This document shows positions 28,761-37,475 of a DNA stretch of 64,000 nt, piece by piece; the stretch's first letter is position 1, and the number at the start of each line of letters is the position of its first letter. The position numbers were made by a program, and so were the translations under genes. Below the pieces are notes generated by a model. That model was given only the letters and a program-made list of their open reading frames with translations. It did no database searches and had not been told where the DNA came from. Source of the stretch: Cohnella faecalis (GTDB lineage Bacteria; Bacillota; Bacilli; Paenibacillales; Paenibacillaceae). The DNA lies in assembly GCF_003570905.1 (NCBI RefSeq), contig NZ_QXJM01000039.1, forward strand, positions 558,001-622,000, in the 5' to 3' direction.

Positions 28761-28822
28761 CGGACCCGGTTACTAGTATAAGGCATCCTTCTCACGGAAA
28801 GATGCATGGAGGTATCGCTTGC

Positions 28823-31126
28823 ATGAGCAAACAAAAGCTCGTCTTGGTGGGCAACGGCATGGCGGGCGTCCGCTGCGTGGAAGAAATATTGAAGCTGTCG
28901 CCGGACGCCTTCGACATCACCATTTTCGGAAGCGAACCCCATCCTAACTACAATCGGATCATGCTCTCCAAGGTGCTTCAGGGAGACACGAAGGTCGAGG
29001 ATATTACGATCAACGATCGCAAATGGTACTCCGATAACGGTATTGCTTTATTTACGGGCGAGACCGTTACCCATATCGATACCGAGCAGCGCAGAGTCGT
29101 CAGCGATTCCGGCAGGAGCGTTCCTTACGATAAGCTCATTCTTGCGACCGGGTCGCTGCCTTTCATGCTGCCGCTTCCGGGTGCCGACAAACCGGGCGTG
29201 ACGGCGTTTCGCGACATTAACGATTGCAATAAAATGATGGCTGCTTCGAGAAAGTACAAAAATGCGGTTGTAATCGGCGGAGGCTTGCTCGGACTGGAAG
29301 CGGCTCGCGGCCTGCTCAATCTGGGCATGAGCGTTCACGTCGTGCATATATACAAGCATTTGATGGAGCGGCAGCTGACTCCGACTTCCGCCCAGATGTT
29401 GAAGACGGAGCTGGAACGCCAAGGGATGCGCTTCCTGCTCGAGAAGCAGACCGAGATGGTTCTTGGCAAAAAACGCGTCGAAGGGCTTCTGTTCAAGGAT
29501 GGCACGAAGGTGGCGGCGGATCTTGTCGTCATCGCGGTCGGCGTGCGTCCGCACGTGCAATTGGCTAAGGACGGCGGAATCGAAGTGAACCGGGCGATCG
29601 TCGTCGACGATCGCATGCGGACGAGCGTGCCCGGCGTATACGCCGTAGGCGAATGCGCGGAGCACCGAGGCATGGTGTACGGGTTGGTCGCTCCCCTCTA
29701 TGAGCAAGGGAAAGTGCTGGCGAAGGAAATTTGCAAAATGGATACCGAAGGCTACGCGGGCTCGATTCTCTATTCGCAGTTGAAGGTATCGGGGGTCGAA
29801 GTGTTCTCCGCCGGCGAAATCCGCGATTCCGAAGCGGAAACGGCATTAAAGATTTATGACGGTAAACGTCTGACATACAAAAAGGTGACGATGCGGGACG
29901 GCAAGATCGTGGGAGCCGTGCTGTACGGGGACAGCAGCGAGGGGAACAAGCTGCTTTCTTATATTAAGCAAGGCGCGGACGTGTCCGTTCTCGAAGAGCC
30001 GGTATCCGCTTCGGGGTCCTCCGAGGAAGAGCGCATTGCCGCGATGCCCGACAAGGAAACGGTATGCTCCTGCAATGGCGTGACGAAAGGCGCTATTATG
30101 GAGGCGATTCGCTGCGACGGCTTGCAGACGTTCGAGGAAGTGCGCGCTTGCACGAAGGCGTCCAGCTCATGCGGCGGCTGCAAGCCTCTCGTTTCCGGCA
30201 TTCTCGCCTATACGCTTGCCCATCCGGACGCGGCGTCGGAAAAACCGAAGGAAGCCGTATGCGGCTGTACGACGATGGATCACGAAGAGCTGAAGACGGC
30301 TTTGCGCGGGGGGGCTTATCGCTCGGTATCGGAAGCGATGGCTGGACTCGGCTGGGCGAGGGCGGACGGATGTCCGATATGCAAGCCTGCCGTACGATAC
30401 TATCTGGGCGGGATAGCCGTGGCGGAGCCTGGGGCGGAAGCGCGCGCCGTCACCCCTCGAATGTACGGAGGCGTGACGAATGCGGAGCAATTGCGACGAA
30501 TCGCCGACGTGATCGACAAATACGATATTCCTCTCGTGAAGCTAGGCTCCTCCTCGCTCGATTTGCTCGGCGTAGCGGGGCCGTTCTCGGAGCTGATCGA
30601 TGCCGAGCTGGGAATGCCCTACGCTCAAAATACTTACGGGCATGCGGTCAGCTCGGTCGGCACCTGCGCAGGGCTGTCGTTCGACGGGCAAGCGATGCAG
30701 GACTCGGTCGGAATGGGAGCACGGCTGGAAAAGCGGCTGCAGGCGATGCAGATGCCCGCCGCTTTCTCGGCGGCGGTATCGGCAAGTCCGCTGCACCGCG
30801 CGGGGACGCTCGCCAAGGATCTTGGCATCGTCGGAACGCCCGGCGGCTGGGAAGTGTACGTCGGGGGCTCGGGCACCGATTTTGTCCGCGAAGGGCAATT
30901 GCTGTATAGCGAGAGCGATCCGGACGCGGTGCTTGATGTCGCTTCGGCATTCGCGCAATGGTATGGGGAAGACGCTCGATATCGGGAGACGACAGCGCAA
31001 TGGATCGAACGGGTCGGCTTGATTCCGATTCGCGAGAGCTTATTCCAACGGGACGTTCGCGAGGAGCTTTTGGCGAGAATCAAGCTCGACCATCAACAGG
31101 CTACCGCCGTTACCGTCGGCCAATAA
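28823..31126 (+). CDS. nasB: Assimilatory nitrate reductase electron-transfer subunit (NirB-like)
   Basis: This 767-residue protein resembles NirB but serves as the NADH-FAD electron-transfer partner of NasC, as NasB does in B. subtilis. It has a FAD/NADH domain ([27 protein letters not shown]) and BFD-like cysteines ([26 protein letters not shown]). The C-terminal reductase-like domain has lost its siroheme-cluster cysteines: TCAGLSFDGQ replaces [11 protein letters not shown], and SASPLHRAG replaces [10 protein letters not shown]. It therefore cannot reduce nitrite itself. I start at ATG 28823, 10 bases after GGAGG; longer upstream frames overlap narK. It lies 12 bases before nasC. Confidence 0.88.
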   Translation: MSKQKLVLVGNGMAGVRCVEEILKLSPDAFDITIFGSEPHPNYNRIMLSKVLQGDTKVEDITINDRKWYSDNGIALFTGETVTHIDTEQRRVVSDSGRSVPYDKLILATGSLPFMLPLPGADKPGVTAFRDINDCNKMMAASRKYKNAVVIGGGLLGLEAARGLLNLGMSVHVVHIYKHLMERQLTPTSAQMLKTELERQGMRFLLEKQTEMVLGKKRVEGLLFKDGTKVAADLVVIAVGVRPHVQLAKDGGIEVNRAIVVDDRMRTSVPGVYAVGECAEHRGMVYGLVAPLYEQGKVLAKEICKMDTEGYAGSILYSQLKVSGVEVFSAGEIRDSEAETALKIYDGKRLTYKKVTMRDGKIVGAVLYGDSSEGNKLLSYIKQGADVSVLEEPVSASGSSEEERIAAMPDKETVCSCNGVTKGAIMEAIRCDGLQTFEEVRACTKASSSCGGCKPLVSGILAYTLAHPDAASEKPKEAVCGCTTMDHEELKTALRGGAYRSVSEAMAGLGWARADGCPICKPAVRYYLGGIAVAEPGAEARAVTPRMYGGVTNAEQLRRIADVIDKYDIPLVKLGSSSLDLLGVAGPFSELIDAELGMPYAQNTYGHAVSSVGTCAGLSFDGQAMQDSVGMGARLEKRLQAMQMPAAFSAAVSASPLHRAGTLAKDLGIVGTPGGWEVYVGGSGTDFVREGQLLYSESDPDAVLDVASAFAQWYGEDARYRETTAQWIERVGLIPIRESLFQRDVREELLARIKLDHQQATAVTVGQ

Positions 31127-31138
31127 GGAGGTGATCCC

Positions 31139-33256
31139 ATGATAACTGCGACCTCGATGCCCTCATCGGCGGATCGAAAAACGTTCGATACGCAATGTCC
31201 TTTTTGCAGCGTGCAGTGCAAGATGGAAGTGACCGAGGAGAGAGCCGCCTCCGGAGCGCGCCCTGTCTATACGGTCGTTCCCAAGCTGAACGCGGCCTCG
31301 GAAGGAAGATTGTGCATTAAGGGAATGAACGCCTATCAGCACGCGTTGACGGGAGACCGGATTTTGCAGCCTCTCGTGAAGAAAGACGGACATTTCGTTC
31401 CGGTATCGTGGGAGGAAGCCTATCTTCTGATCAAGCGGAAGTTCGATGCGCTGAGCGACAACGGCGGTCCGGATACGTTGGGACTGTACGGCGGAGGCTC
31501 CTTGACGAATGAGACGGCTTATTTGCTGGGCAAATTCGCGAGAGTTGCGCTCCAAACGCGATATATCGATTATAACGGGCGCTTCTGCATGTCGGCGGCC
31601 GCTTCCGCGGGCAACAAGACGTTCGGGGCGGATCGCGGCTTGACCAATCCGATGTCCGACATTCCGCTTGCCAAATGCATTATTTTGGCGGGTACGAACA
31701 TTGCGGAGTGCCAGCCGACGCTGATGCCGTATTTTACGAGAGCGAAGGAGAACGGGACGTACTTCATCGTCATCGATCCGCGCGAGACGGGGACGACGGC
31801 GATCGCCGATCTTCATTTGAAGGTAAAGCCGGGAATGGATGCCGCGCTTGCCGGAGGCATTCAGAAGGTACTGCTGGACGAAGGGCTTATCGATGAAAAG
31901 TTCGTGAACGAGAGGACGACCGGGTTCGATGACGTCCGCTCAAGTCTGGAAAGTCTGGATCTAGGTGAAATTGCCGATATTACGGGAGTGTCCGCCGAGC
32001 AGATTAGGCAAGCGGCGTTGGCCTTCGGGAAAGCGGCGACGGCCATGGTGTTCACCGCGCGCGGAGTCGAGCAGCAGACCGACGGCTATATGGCCGTGCG
32101 GAGCTTTCTTAATATGGCGCTTATGACCGGCAACATGGGCAAGCCCGGCTGCGGCTACGGAGCGGTGACCGGACAGGGCAACGGTCAAGGCGGCAGGGAG
32201 CATGGGCAGAAAGCGGACCAACTGCCGGGCTATCGCCTGATCGAGAACCCCGAGGATCGAGCCTATATCGCGGGCGTGTGGGGAATTGAGCCTGCCGAGC
32301 TGCCGGGCAAGGGCGTATCCGCCTATGAGATGATGCAAAAGATTCACGCCCGGGAAATCCGCTCCTTGTTCGTCATGGGCTCGAATCCGATCGTCTCGAA
32401 TCCGAACGCGAACTTCGTGGAGGAAGGGCTGAAGAAGCTCGATTTTCTCGTCGTTGCCGATATGTTCATGTCCGAGACGGCGAGGCTCGCGGATTTGATT
32501 CTGCCCGTGTCGGCCTACATCGAGAACGAAGGTACGATGACGAATCTGGAAGGGCGCGTGCTGCTTCGTCCTGCGAATCGCCCGGTTCCGGGAGAGGCGA
32601 AGCACGATTGGCGCATATTGTGCGAGCTGGCGGAACTACTGGGTAAAGGCTCCTTTTTCCGTTACGAGTCGTCGGAGGACATCTTTGAGGAGCTTCGGAT
32701 TGCAAGCCGAGGCGGAATTGCCGACTATTACGGCATTACGTACGAGAGGCTGCGGAAGGAAGAAGGAATCTATTGGCCTTGCCCGTCCGTGGATCACCCG
32801 GGTTCTCCGAGAATGTTTGAAGCGAAGTTCGCCCATGCGAACGGCAAAGCGGAGATGGTGCCGGTTCCCGTTCATTTTCCCGACGAGCGGACGGACGACA
32901 GCTACCCTTTGAACTTGACGACGGGGCGGGTGCTTACCCATTACTTGACCGGCGTTCAAACGCGTCGCAGCCATACGCTGGCCGCCCGGGACGTCGAATC
33001 GTATCTCGAAATCCATCCGGTAACGGCTCGCAAGCACGGTGTACGGGAAGGGACTTTGATCAAGGTAGCCTCCCGCCGCGGTGAGATCGTCGTCCGTTGC
33101 AGGCTGTCCGGCGCTATTCGGGAAGATACCGTATTCGTGCCGATGCATTGGGGAGACACGCAGAACGTTAACAAGCTCACGAACCCGGCTCTCGATCCGA
33201 CCTGCCGGATGCCCGGCTTCAAAGTGTGCGCCGTTCGGGTCGAATCGTTGTTCTAA
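31139..33256 (+). CDS. nasC: Assimilatory nitrate reductase catalytic subunit
   Basis: This 705-residue molybdenum enzyme (bis-MGD, one [4Fe-4S]) reduces nitrate to nitrite in the cytoplasm. The N-terminal cluster motif CPFCSVQCKM with a later Cys (RLCIKGMN) is clear. Family landmarks RFCMSAAASAGNKTFG, AGTNIAECQPTLMPYF and the C-terminal MPGFKV region are present. There is no signal peptide. TAAGGAGGTGATCCC precedes the ATG. Nitrite made here passes to NirBD. Molybdate supply may depend on modA (8205). A terminator follows. Confidence 0.93.
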   Translation: MITATSMPSSADRKTFDTQCPFCSVQCKMEVTEERAASGARPVYTVVPKLNAASEGRLCIKGMNAYQHALTGDRILQPLVKKDGHFVPVSWEEAYLLIKRKFDALSDNGGPDTLGLYGGGSLTNETAYLLGKFARVALQTRYIDYNGRFCMSAAASAGNKTFGADRGLTNPMSDIPLAKCIILAGTNIAECQPTLMPYFTRAKENGTYFIVIDPRETGTTAIADLHLKVKPGMDAALAGGIQKVLLDEGLIDEKFVNERTTGFDDVRSSLESLDLGEIADITGVSAEQIRQAALAFGKAATAMVFTARGVEQQTDGYMAVRSFLNMALMTGNMGKPGCGYGAVTGQGNGQGGREHGQKADQLPGYRLIENPEDRAYIAGVWGIEPAELPGKGVSAYEMMQKIHAREIRSLFVMGSNPIVSNPNANFVEEGLKKLDFLVVADMFMSETARLADLILPVSAYIENEGTMTNLEGRVLLRPANRPVPGEAKHDWRILCELAELLGKGSFFRYESSEDIFEELRIASRGGIADYYGITYERLRKEEGIYWPCPSVDHPGSPRMFEAKFAHANGKAEMVPVPVHFPDERTDDSYPLNLTTGRVLTHYLTGVQTRRSHTLAARDVESYLEIHPVTARKHGVREGTLIKVASRRGEIVVRCRLSGAIREDTVFVPMHWGDTQNVNKLTNPALDPTCRMPGFKVCAVRVESLF

Positions 33257-33274
33257 ATCCGTTGGCGAATTAAG

Positions 33275-33301
33275 CCGTTCCGACCGGGGACGGTTTTTTT
33301 C
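33275..33301 (+). terminator. Intrinsic terminator after nasC
   Basis: CCGTTCC pairs with GGGGACGG (one bulge) across a short loop and is followed by T7, ending the nitrate operon. Confidence 0.75.
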
Positions 33302-33310
33302 GTGCTTTTC

Positions 33311-33530
33311 CGCAGCACCTGCAAGTTGCTCCAACTCGATGTAGCCTGACTAACTCCCCTCGCAGCATCTCCAAGTTGCTCCAACTCGATTTTGCCCAAC
33401 TAATTCTTTCTCGCAGCACCATCGTATTGCTCTAGTTCGATTTTGCCCGCTTGCAGAGGGTTTTTCGACGATTCTGCTCAAAAGTGGCGCTCGAAGTGGG
33501 CAAAACCAGGTTAGAGAGCAGCGGCTCGCG
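33311..33530. repeat. Degenerate ~51-bp repeats and inverted TTTTGCCC element
   Basis: CGCAGCACC-type starts recur at 33311, 33361 and 33412 (50- and 51-base steps), each followed by a TTGCTCCAACTCGAT-like stretch. TTTTGCCC (33441-33448) is inverted as GGGCAAAA at 33498-33505. The second half, TTGCAGAGGG...GAAGTGGGCAAAA, is repeated in diverged form at 53150-53220. The whole 33302-33752 gap has no supported gene; short frames in it lack ribosome binding sites. Confidence 0.65.
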
Positions 33531-33752
33531 GATTGGATTCCAGAGTTGGGCTAAATATGACTACAGCGTGTCAACCGCATAATGCGAATGAATGGCGGGA
33601 ATAGGGACGAAAGACGCCGAAACGCTTTTACTTGTCATGATTCGCCATGACGGGATCGATGACTGCCGTAACTGGTCATATGGCCTCGTCCCTTCCTACA
33701 ATGATGAAGCGAAGAGATGTTCGCCGGATGGCGGACGGAAGGAGACGATGGA

Positions 33753-35024
33753 ATGAGAATGGAATACGACGTTATTATCGTCGGAGCGAGGGTGGCCGGT
33801 TCCGCGCTTGCTTACGAGTTGGCCGGAGCGGGGTATGAAGTCTTGCTGCTGGATCGCGGAACGTTCCCGAGCGACACGCTGTCGACGCACAATATTTACG
33901 GCAACACGGTGGCCATGCTCAAGGAGATGGGGGTGCTGGACTCGTTGCTCGCAACGGGGACTCCGGTCTATCGCCGCGCGCATATGAACTTCGAAGGGGC
34001 CGTACTGGACGGGAGATTTCCGGGGACGGAAGAAGAATCGGGATGCTTATGCGTCCGCCGGGTCTATTTTGACGACGTATTGTTTAAGCATGCCAAATCG
34101 CAGCGAGGGGTTACCGTATTGGAAGGGTTTCGCGTAACCGATCTGCTCCGCGACGGCGATGTCGATACGGTAACGGGAGTGGCGGGGCGATACCGCTCCG
34201 GGGATGCCGGGAGCTTTACCGCAAAGCTGGTCGTCGGCGCGGACGGCCGGTTGTCCAGCATCCGCAAGCTGGCTGGAAGCGAATGCTTGGAGAGGGTGCC
34301 GACCGATTTTGCTTCCTATGTCGCTTACGCGAGCGGCTTTGCTCAAGAAGGAGAACGGCACGTCGAATTTTACAAGAAGGATGACAAATGGGCGATTGCG
34401 TTCCCGACGAGCGACGGCCAATTCGTCATAGGGGCGATGTTCCCATTGAACGACGAGCAGTGGCTGGGCCGATTCAAGGAGAATCCCGAGGCGGGCATGC
34501 GCGATCTCTACGAAGAAGGCTTTTCGCATACGACTCTCCCGGCGCGCGTGCGGGGAGCGGAGTTTGTCGGTCCTGTTCGGGGCTTGCTCGGTTACGACAA
34601 CGACTTTTATCGGGGAATGGGGAAAGGCTGGGCCGTCGTTGGCGACGCGCTCTCTTTCAAGGATCCTACGATAGGGCAAGGGATGCACGACGCACTGTTT
34701 GGAGCAAGGACGCTGGCCGCGACTCTGTCCGAGCATAAGCCGGATGAATGGAACGATAATTGGGGACCGATGGGAGAATGGTACCAGTCGGCAATGGAGA
34801 AGAAGCTGATGTCGCGCTTCCGGATGGGCTGCCAATTGACGAAAAATGTGCCGACCCCTCCGGAGACCGTTGCGGCCTATCGGTTGATCGGCGCTGACGA
34901 AGCCGCCACGCAAACTTTCTTCGGCACCTATAACTACAAGAACGAGCCCGATGATATCGGGCCCGAGATTGGTCGTCTTCTCGCCGCCGCGGCTTCGGCG
35001 AGCGGCAAGGTCTCAACTACTTAA
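33753..35024 (+). CDS. FAD-dependent oxidoreductase (aromatic-hydroxylase/geranylgeranyl-reductase type)
   Basis: This 423-residue flavoprotein of the FAD-binding-3 superfamily has an N-terminal Rossmann motif GARVAGSALAYELA, ending in the acidic LLLDR. The mid-protein FAD-contact motif is VVGADGRLSSIR, and GDALSFKDPTIGQGMHDAL is the conserved GD(A)..P..GQG region near the C-terminus. A substrate cannot be named; halogenases, hydroxylases and isoprenoid reductases share these motifs. I start at 33753, behind AAGGAGACG, not at 33717. The gene is alone, with repeat array C starting directly after its stop. Confidence 0.8.
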   Translation: MRMEYDVIIVGARVAGSALAYELAGAGYEVLLLDRGTFPSDTLSTHNIYGNTVAMLKEMGVLDSLLATGTPVYRRAHMNFEGAVLDGRFPGTEEESGCLCVRRVYFDDVLFKHAKSQRGVTVLEGFRVTDLLRDGDVDTVTGVAGRYRSGDAGSFTAKLVVGADGRLSSIRKLAGSECLERVPTDFASYVAYASGFAQEGERHVEFYKKDDKWAIAFPTSDGQFVIGAMFPLNDEQWLGRFKENPEAGMRDLYEEGFSHTTLPARVRGAEFVGPVRGLLGYDNDFYRGMGKGWAVVGDALSFKDPTIGQGMHDALFGARTLAATLSEHKPDEWNDNWGPMGEWYQSAMEKKLMSRFRMGCQLTKNVPTPPETVAAYRLIGADEAATQTFFGTYNYKNEPDDIGPEIGRLLAAAASASGKVSTT

Positions 35025-35450
35025 GCTCGCAGTTGGGATGTCGGCGTAGATGTGGTGGTTAGCGTCACAATTCCGACTCGCAGTTGAGATGTTGGCGAAG
35101 ATGTGATGATTATCGTCACAATTCCGGCTCGCAGTTGAGATGCCGGCGGAGTTGCGATGATTATCGTCACAATTCCGGCTCGCAGTTGAGATGCCGGCGG
35201 AGTTGCGATGATTATCGTCACAATTCCGGCTCGAAGTCGGAGTTCCGGGGGAGATGTGCTGATTAGCGTCACAATTCCGGCTCGAAGTCGGGATGTCGGC
35301 GGAGATGTGATGAATAGCGTCACAATTCCGGCTCGAAGTCGGAGTTTCGGCGAAGGTGTGATGAATAGCGTCACAATTCCGGCCCACAGTCGGGATGTCG
35401 GCGGAGCTGTGATGAATAGCGTCACAATTCCGGCTCGCAGTTGGGATGTC
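35025..35450. repeat. Tandem repeat array C, left part, 51-bp period, 8 units
   Basis: GTCACAATTCC recurs at 35064, 35115, 35166, 35217, 35268, 35319, 35370 and 35421, always 51 bases apart, followed by GGCTCGCAGTTGGGATGTC or variants. The first unit begins right at the stop codon of the flavoprotein gene. An IS256-family element interrupts the array after 35450. Read on the minus strand and compared by codon, the unit lines up with arrays A and B (CGnAAnnGTGnnnCnA...CCACA spaced alike), though with many differences. Confidence 0.95.
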
Positions 35451-36866
35451 GGTAGCGTCAAGAAGTTTGTGTAGTAGGTTTTTCCATCGGGATGATGGAC
35501 ATGATTTTAGGTTTTAGAGTTGGCGGAGAGCGCAGCTCAAGCGAAGGCGCGGGAGATTGGTTTTTGTGGCGCTACTCCTCGGATGTTATCTTGTCCGAAT
35601 ATCGTGCCTCAAACATCTCGGTTAACTTCTTCTTCACTTCAGGATCTGCAAACCCACGTATGGCGCGACTTTCGTTACGTTCGTTGTAGTCGATTGCCTG
35701 CAAGTAAACGATCTTCTCTGCCGCATCCATGTTCGTTAAACTATTCATCGGCTTGAGTCTCTTGCGGATTTCCTTATTCATCCGCTCGATTGGGTTGGAA
35801 GTGTAAATGGCTTCCTTGATGAGGCTGGGAAATTTGTAAAAGGTCAGCAACGTAGGCAGTTGCTCCTTCCAAAGTTCCATCTCTTTTGGATACAATTTGC
35901 CCCACTTTGCGTAAACCGTGTCGAAGGCTGCTAATGCAAGATCTTTGTCCTCAGCCGTGTAAACCGTTTTGATATCCTCGATAACTTCCGTTCGATGTTG
36001 CACCCGGATTTTTGGGAAAGTAGCACGGACTTTGTGCACCACACAATGCTGCACGTCGGCTTTCGGGTAAGTCTCGCGGAAGGCTACTTCAAGCCCTGTC
36101 AGGCCGTCAAACACGCCGAGCAGCACGTCTGTCGCCCCGCGTTTATAAAGATCTTTGAGTACTTCCCGCCAGCCATTTGAACTCTCTTGGCCGCCAATGT
36201 AGAAGCCAAGGATTTGCCGGTGACCATCTTCGTCGATCCCCATCGCAAAGTAAACGACTTCGCCACTTACGGTGCCGCGTTTGAGTTTGACGTAAAGACC
36301 GTCGAGATAAATAACCGAGTAACGTTTCTTTAGCGGGCGCTGCAACCAGATTTGAATGTCCTCCAACACTGTCGCTGTAATATTACTGACGGTCGTAGGC
36401 GAATATTGGCTACCAAACATGCTTTCAATGAAACGGGCGACGTCTCGTGTGCCCATACCGCTTTTGTACATCTGAATAACAGCTTCCTCTAGCCAACCAT
36501 CTCGGCGCTGATACGGCTCGAATACGCTGGTTTGGAATTGGCCATTACGGTCACGTGGTACCTGGAGATCTTCAATGTGACCATACTTCGTGTGGAGGGT
36601 GCGCGTGTAATAACCGTTCCGGCTATTACGCTGATGTTCTTCCTGCTCCTCCAACATGTGTTTGATTTCAGCTCGCATGATCGTCTCAATGTTCTGTTTC
36701 ACAAACTGTGTGACAAGATTTTCAAATAGATCGTTAAGCATGTTTTCGGGTATAGTAGTCATCGAGTAGGGCTCCTTCTTGGTGGCGTCGTAACCCCGAG
36801 AATACCCTACTTTTTTTTGTTTTGGTAAGACTCCAAAACATGGTACACAAACAATTTTACGTCATC
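35451..36866 (-). mobile_element. IS256-family insertion sequence (1416 bp)
   Basis: The ends are imperfect 26-bp inverted repeats (17 of 26 identical), sharing GTTTGTGTA (35451-35476 and 36841-36866). The host flanks carry an 8-bp direct duplication GGGATGTC at 35443-35450 and 36867-36874. Removing the element and one copy of the duplication restores the 51-base spacing of array C exactly (35421 to 36896 becomes 51). One transposase gene fills it. The intact frame and clean duplication suggest a recent insertion. Confidence 0.95.
35572..36762 (-). CDS. IS256-family (Mutator-type) transposase
   Basis: This 396-residue DDE transposase belongs to the IS256/MULE group. Catalytic-domain landmarks include YLDGLYVKLKRG (first Asp), LGVFDGLTGLEVAFRETYPKADVQHCVVHKVRAT (second Asp and the C/H signature), and SNPIERMNKEIRKRLKP (the final Glu). 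The length is normal for the family (about 390-410). The ATG lies 105 bases inside the right end of the element. No disruption was seen, so it may be active. Confidence 0.95.
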   Translation of the reverse strand: MTTIPENMLNDLFENLVTQFVKQNIETIMRAEIKHMLEEQEEHQRNSRNGYYTRTLHTKYGHIEDLQVPRDRNGQFQTSVFEPYQRRDGWLEEAVIQMYKSGMGTRDVARFIESMFGSQYSPTTVSNITATVLEDIQIWLQRPLKKRYSVIYLDGLYVKLKRGTVSGEVVYFAMGIDEDGHRQILGFYIGGQESSNGWREVLKDLYKRGATDVLLGVFDGLTGLEVAFRETYPKADVQHCVVHKVRATFPKIRVQHRTEVIEDIKTVYTAEDKDLALAAFDTVYAKWGKLYPKEMELWKEQLPTLLTFYKFPSLIKEAIYTSNPIERMNKEIRKRLKPMNSLTNMDAAEKIVYLQAIDYNERNESRAIRGFADPEVKKKLTEMFEARYSDKITSEE

Positions 36867-37252
36867 GGGATGTCGGCGGAGTTGTGTTGATTAGCGTCAC
36901 AATTCCGGCTCGAAGTCGGGATGTCGGCGTAGATATGATGGTTAGCGTCACAATTCCGGCTCGCAGTCGGGATGTCGGCGAAGATGTGCTGATTAGCGTC
37001 ACAATTCCGGCTCGCAGTCGGGATGTCGGCGAAGATGTGCTGATTAGCGTCGCAATTCCGGCTCGCAGTCGGGATGTCGGCGGAGTTGCGATGAATATCG
37101 TCACAATTCCGGCTCGCAGTCGGAATGTCGGCGAAGATGTGCTGATTAGCGTCACAATTCCGGCTCGCAGTTGGGATGTCGGCGGAGATGTGATGAATAG
37201 CGTCACAATTCCAGCGCGGAGTCGGGGGTTCGGCGGAGATACGATAATTGTG
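36867..37252. repeat. Tandem repeat array C, right part, 7 units
   Basis: The array continues after the insertion with GTCACAATTCC at 36896, 36947, 36998, 37049 (variant GTCGCAATTCC), 37100, 37151 and 37202. With the left part this makes 15 units. It ends near 37252 and gives way to a different short repeat before the convergent SLH gene. Confidence 0.95.
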
Positions 37253-37309
37253 GCCGTCTGCTGGCGGTTACACCATCGGAATCGAGTCGTGAGTTGCTGG
37301 CAGGCTGTG

Positions 37310-37455
37310 CCCCGAGACTAAGAGCCCCGCAACCAGCAACCCACGAGACTAAGAGCCCCGCAACCAGCAATCAGCGAGACTACGAGCCCGCCGCAACCAG
37401 CAACCCACGAGACTACGAACCTACCGCAACTAGCGATCCCGAGACTACGAGCTAT
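37310..37455. repeat. Short tandem repeat, 31-33 bp, 5 units
   Basis: GAGACTA (or GAGACTAC) recurs at 37314, 37345, 37376, 37409 and 37441, each followed by a GAGCCCCGCAACCAGCAACC-like stretch. It lies between array C and the stop of the SLH gene. A different period and sequence set it apart from array C. Confidence 0.85.
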
Positions 37456-37475
37456 GAGGCCGGCATTCCGCAACG

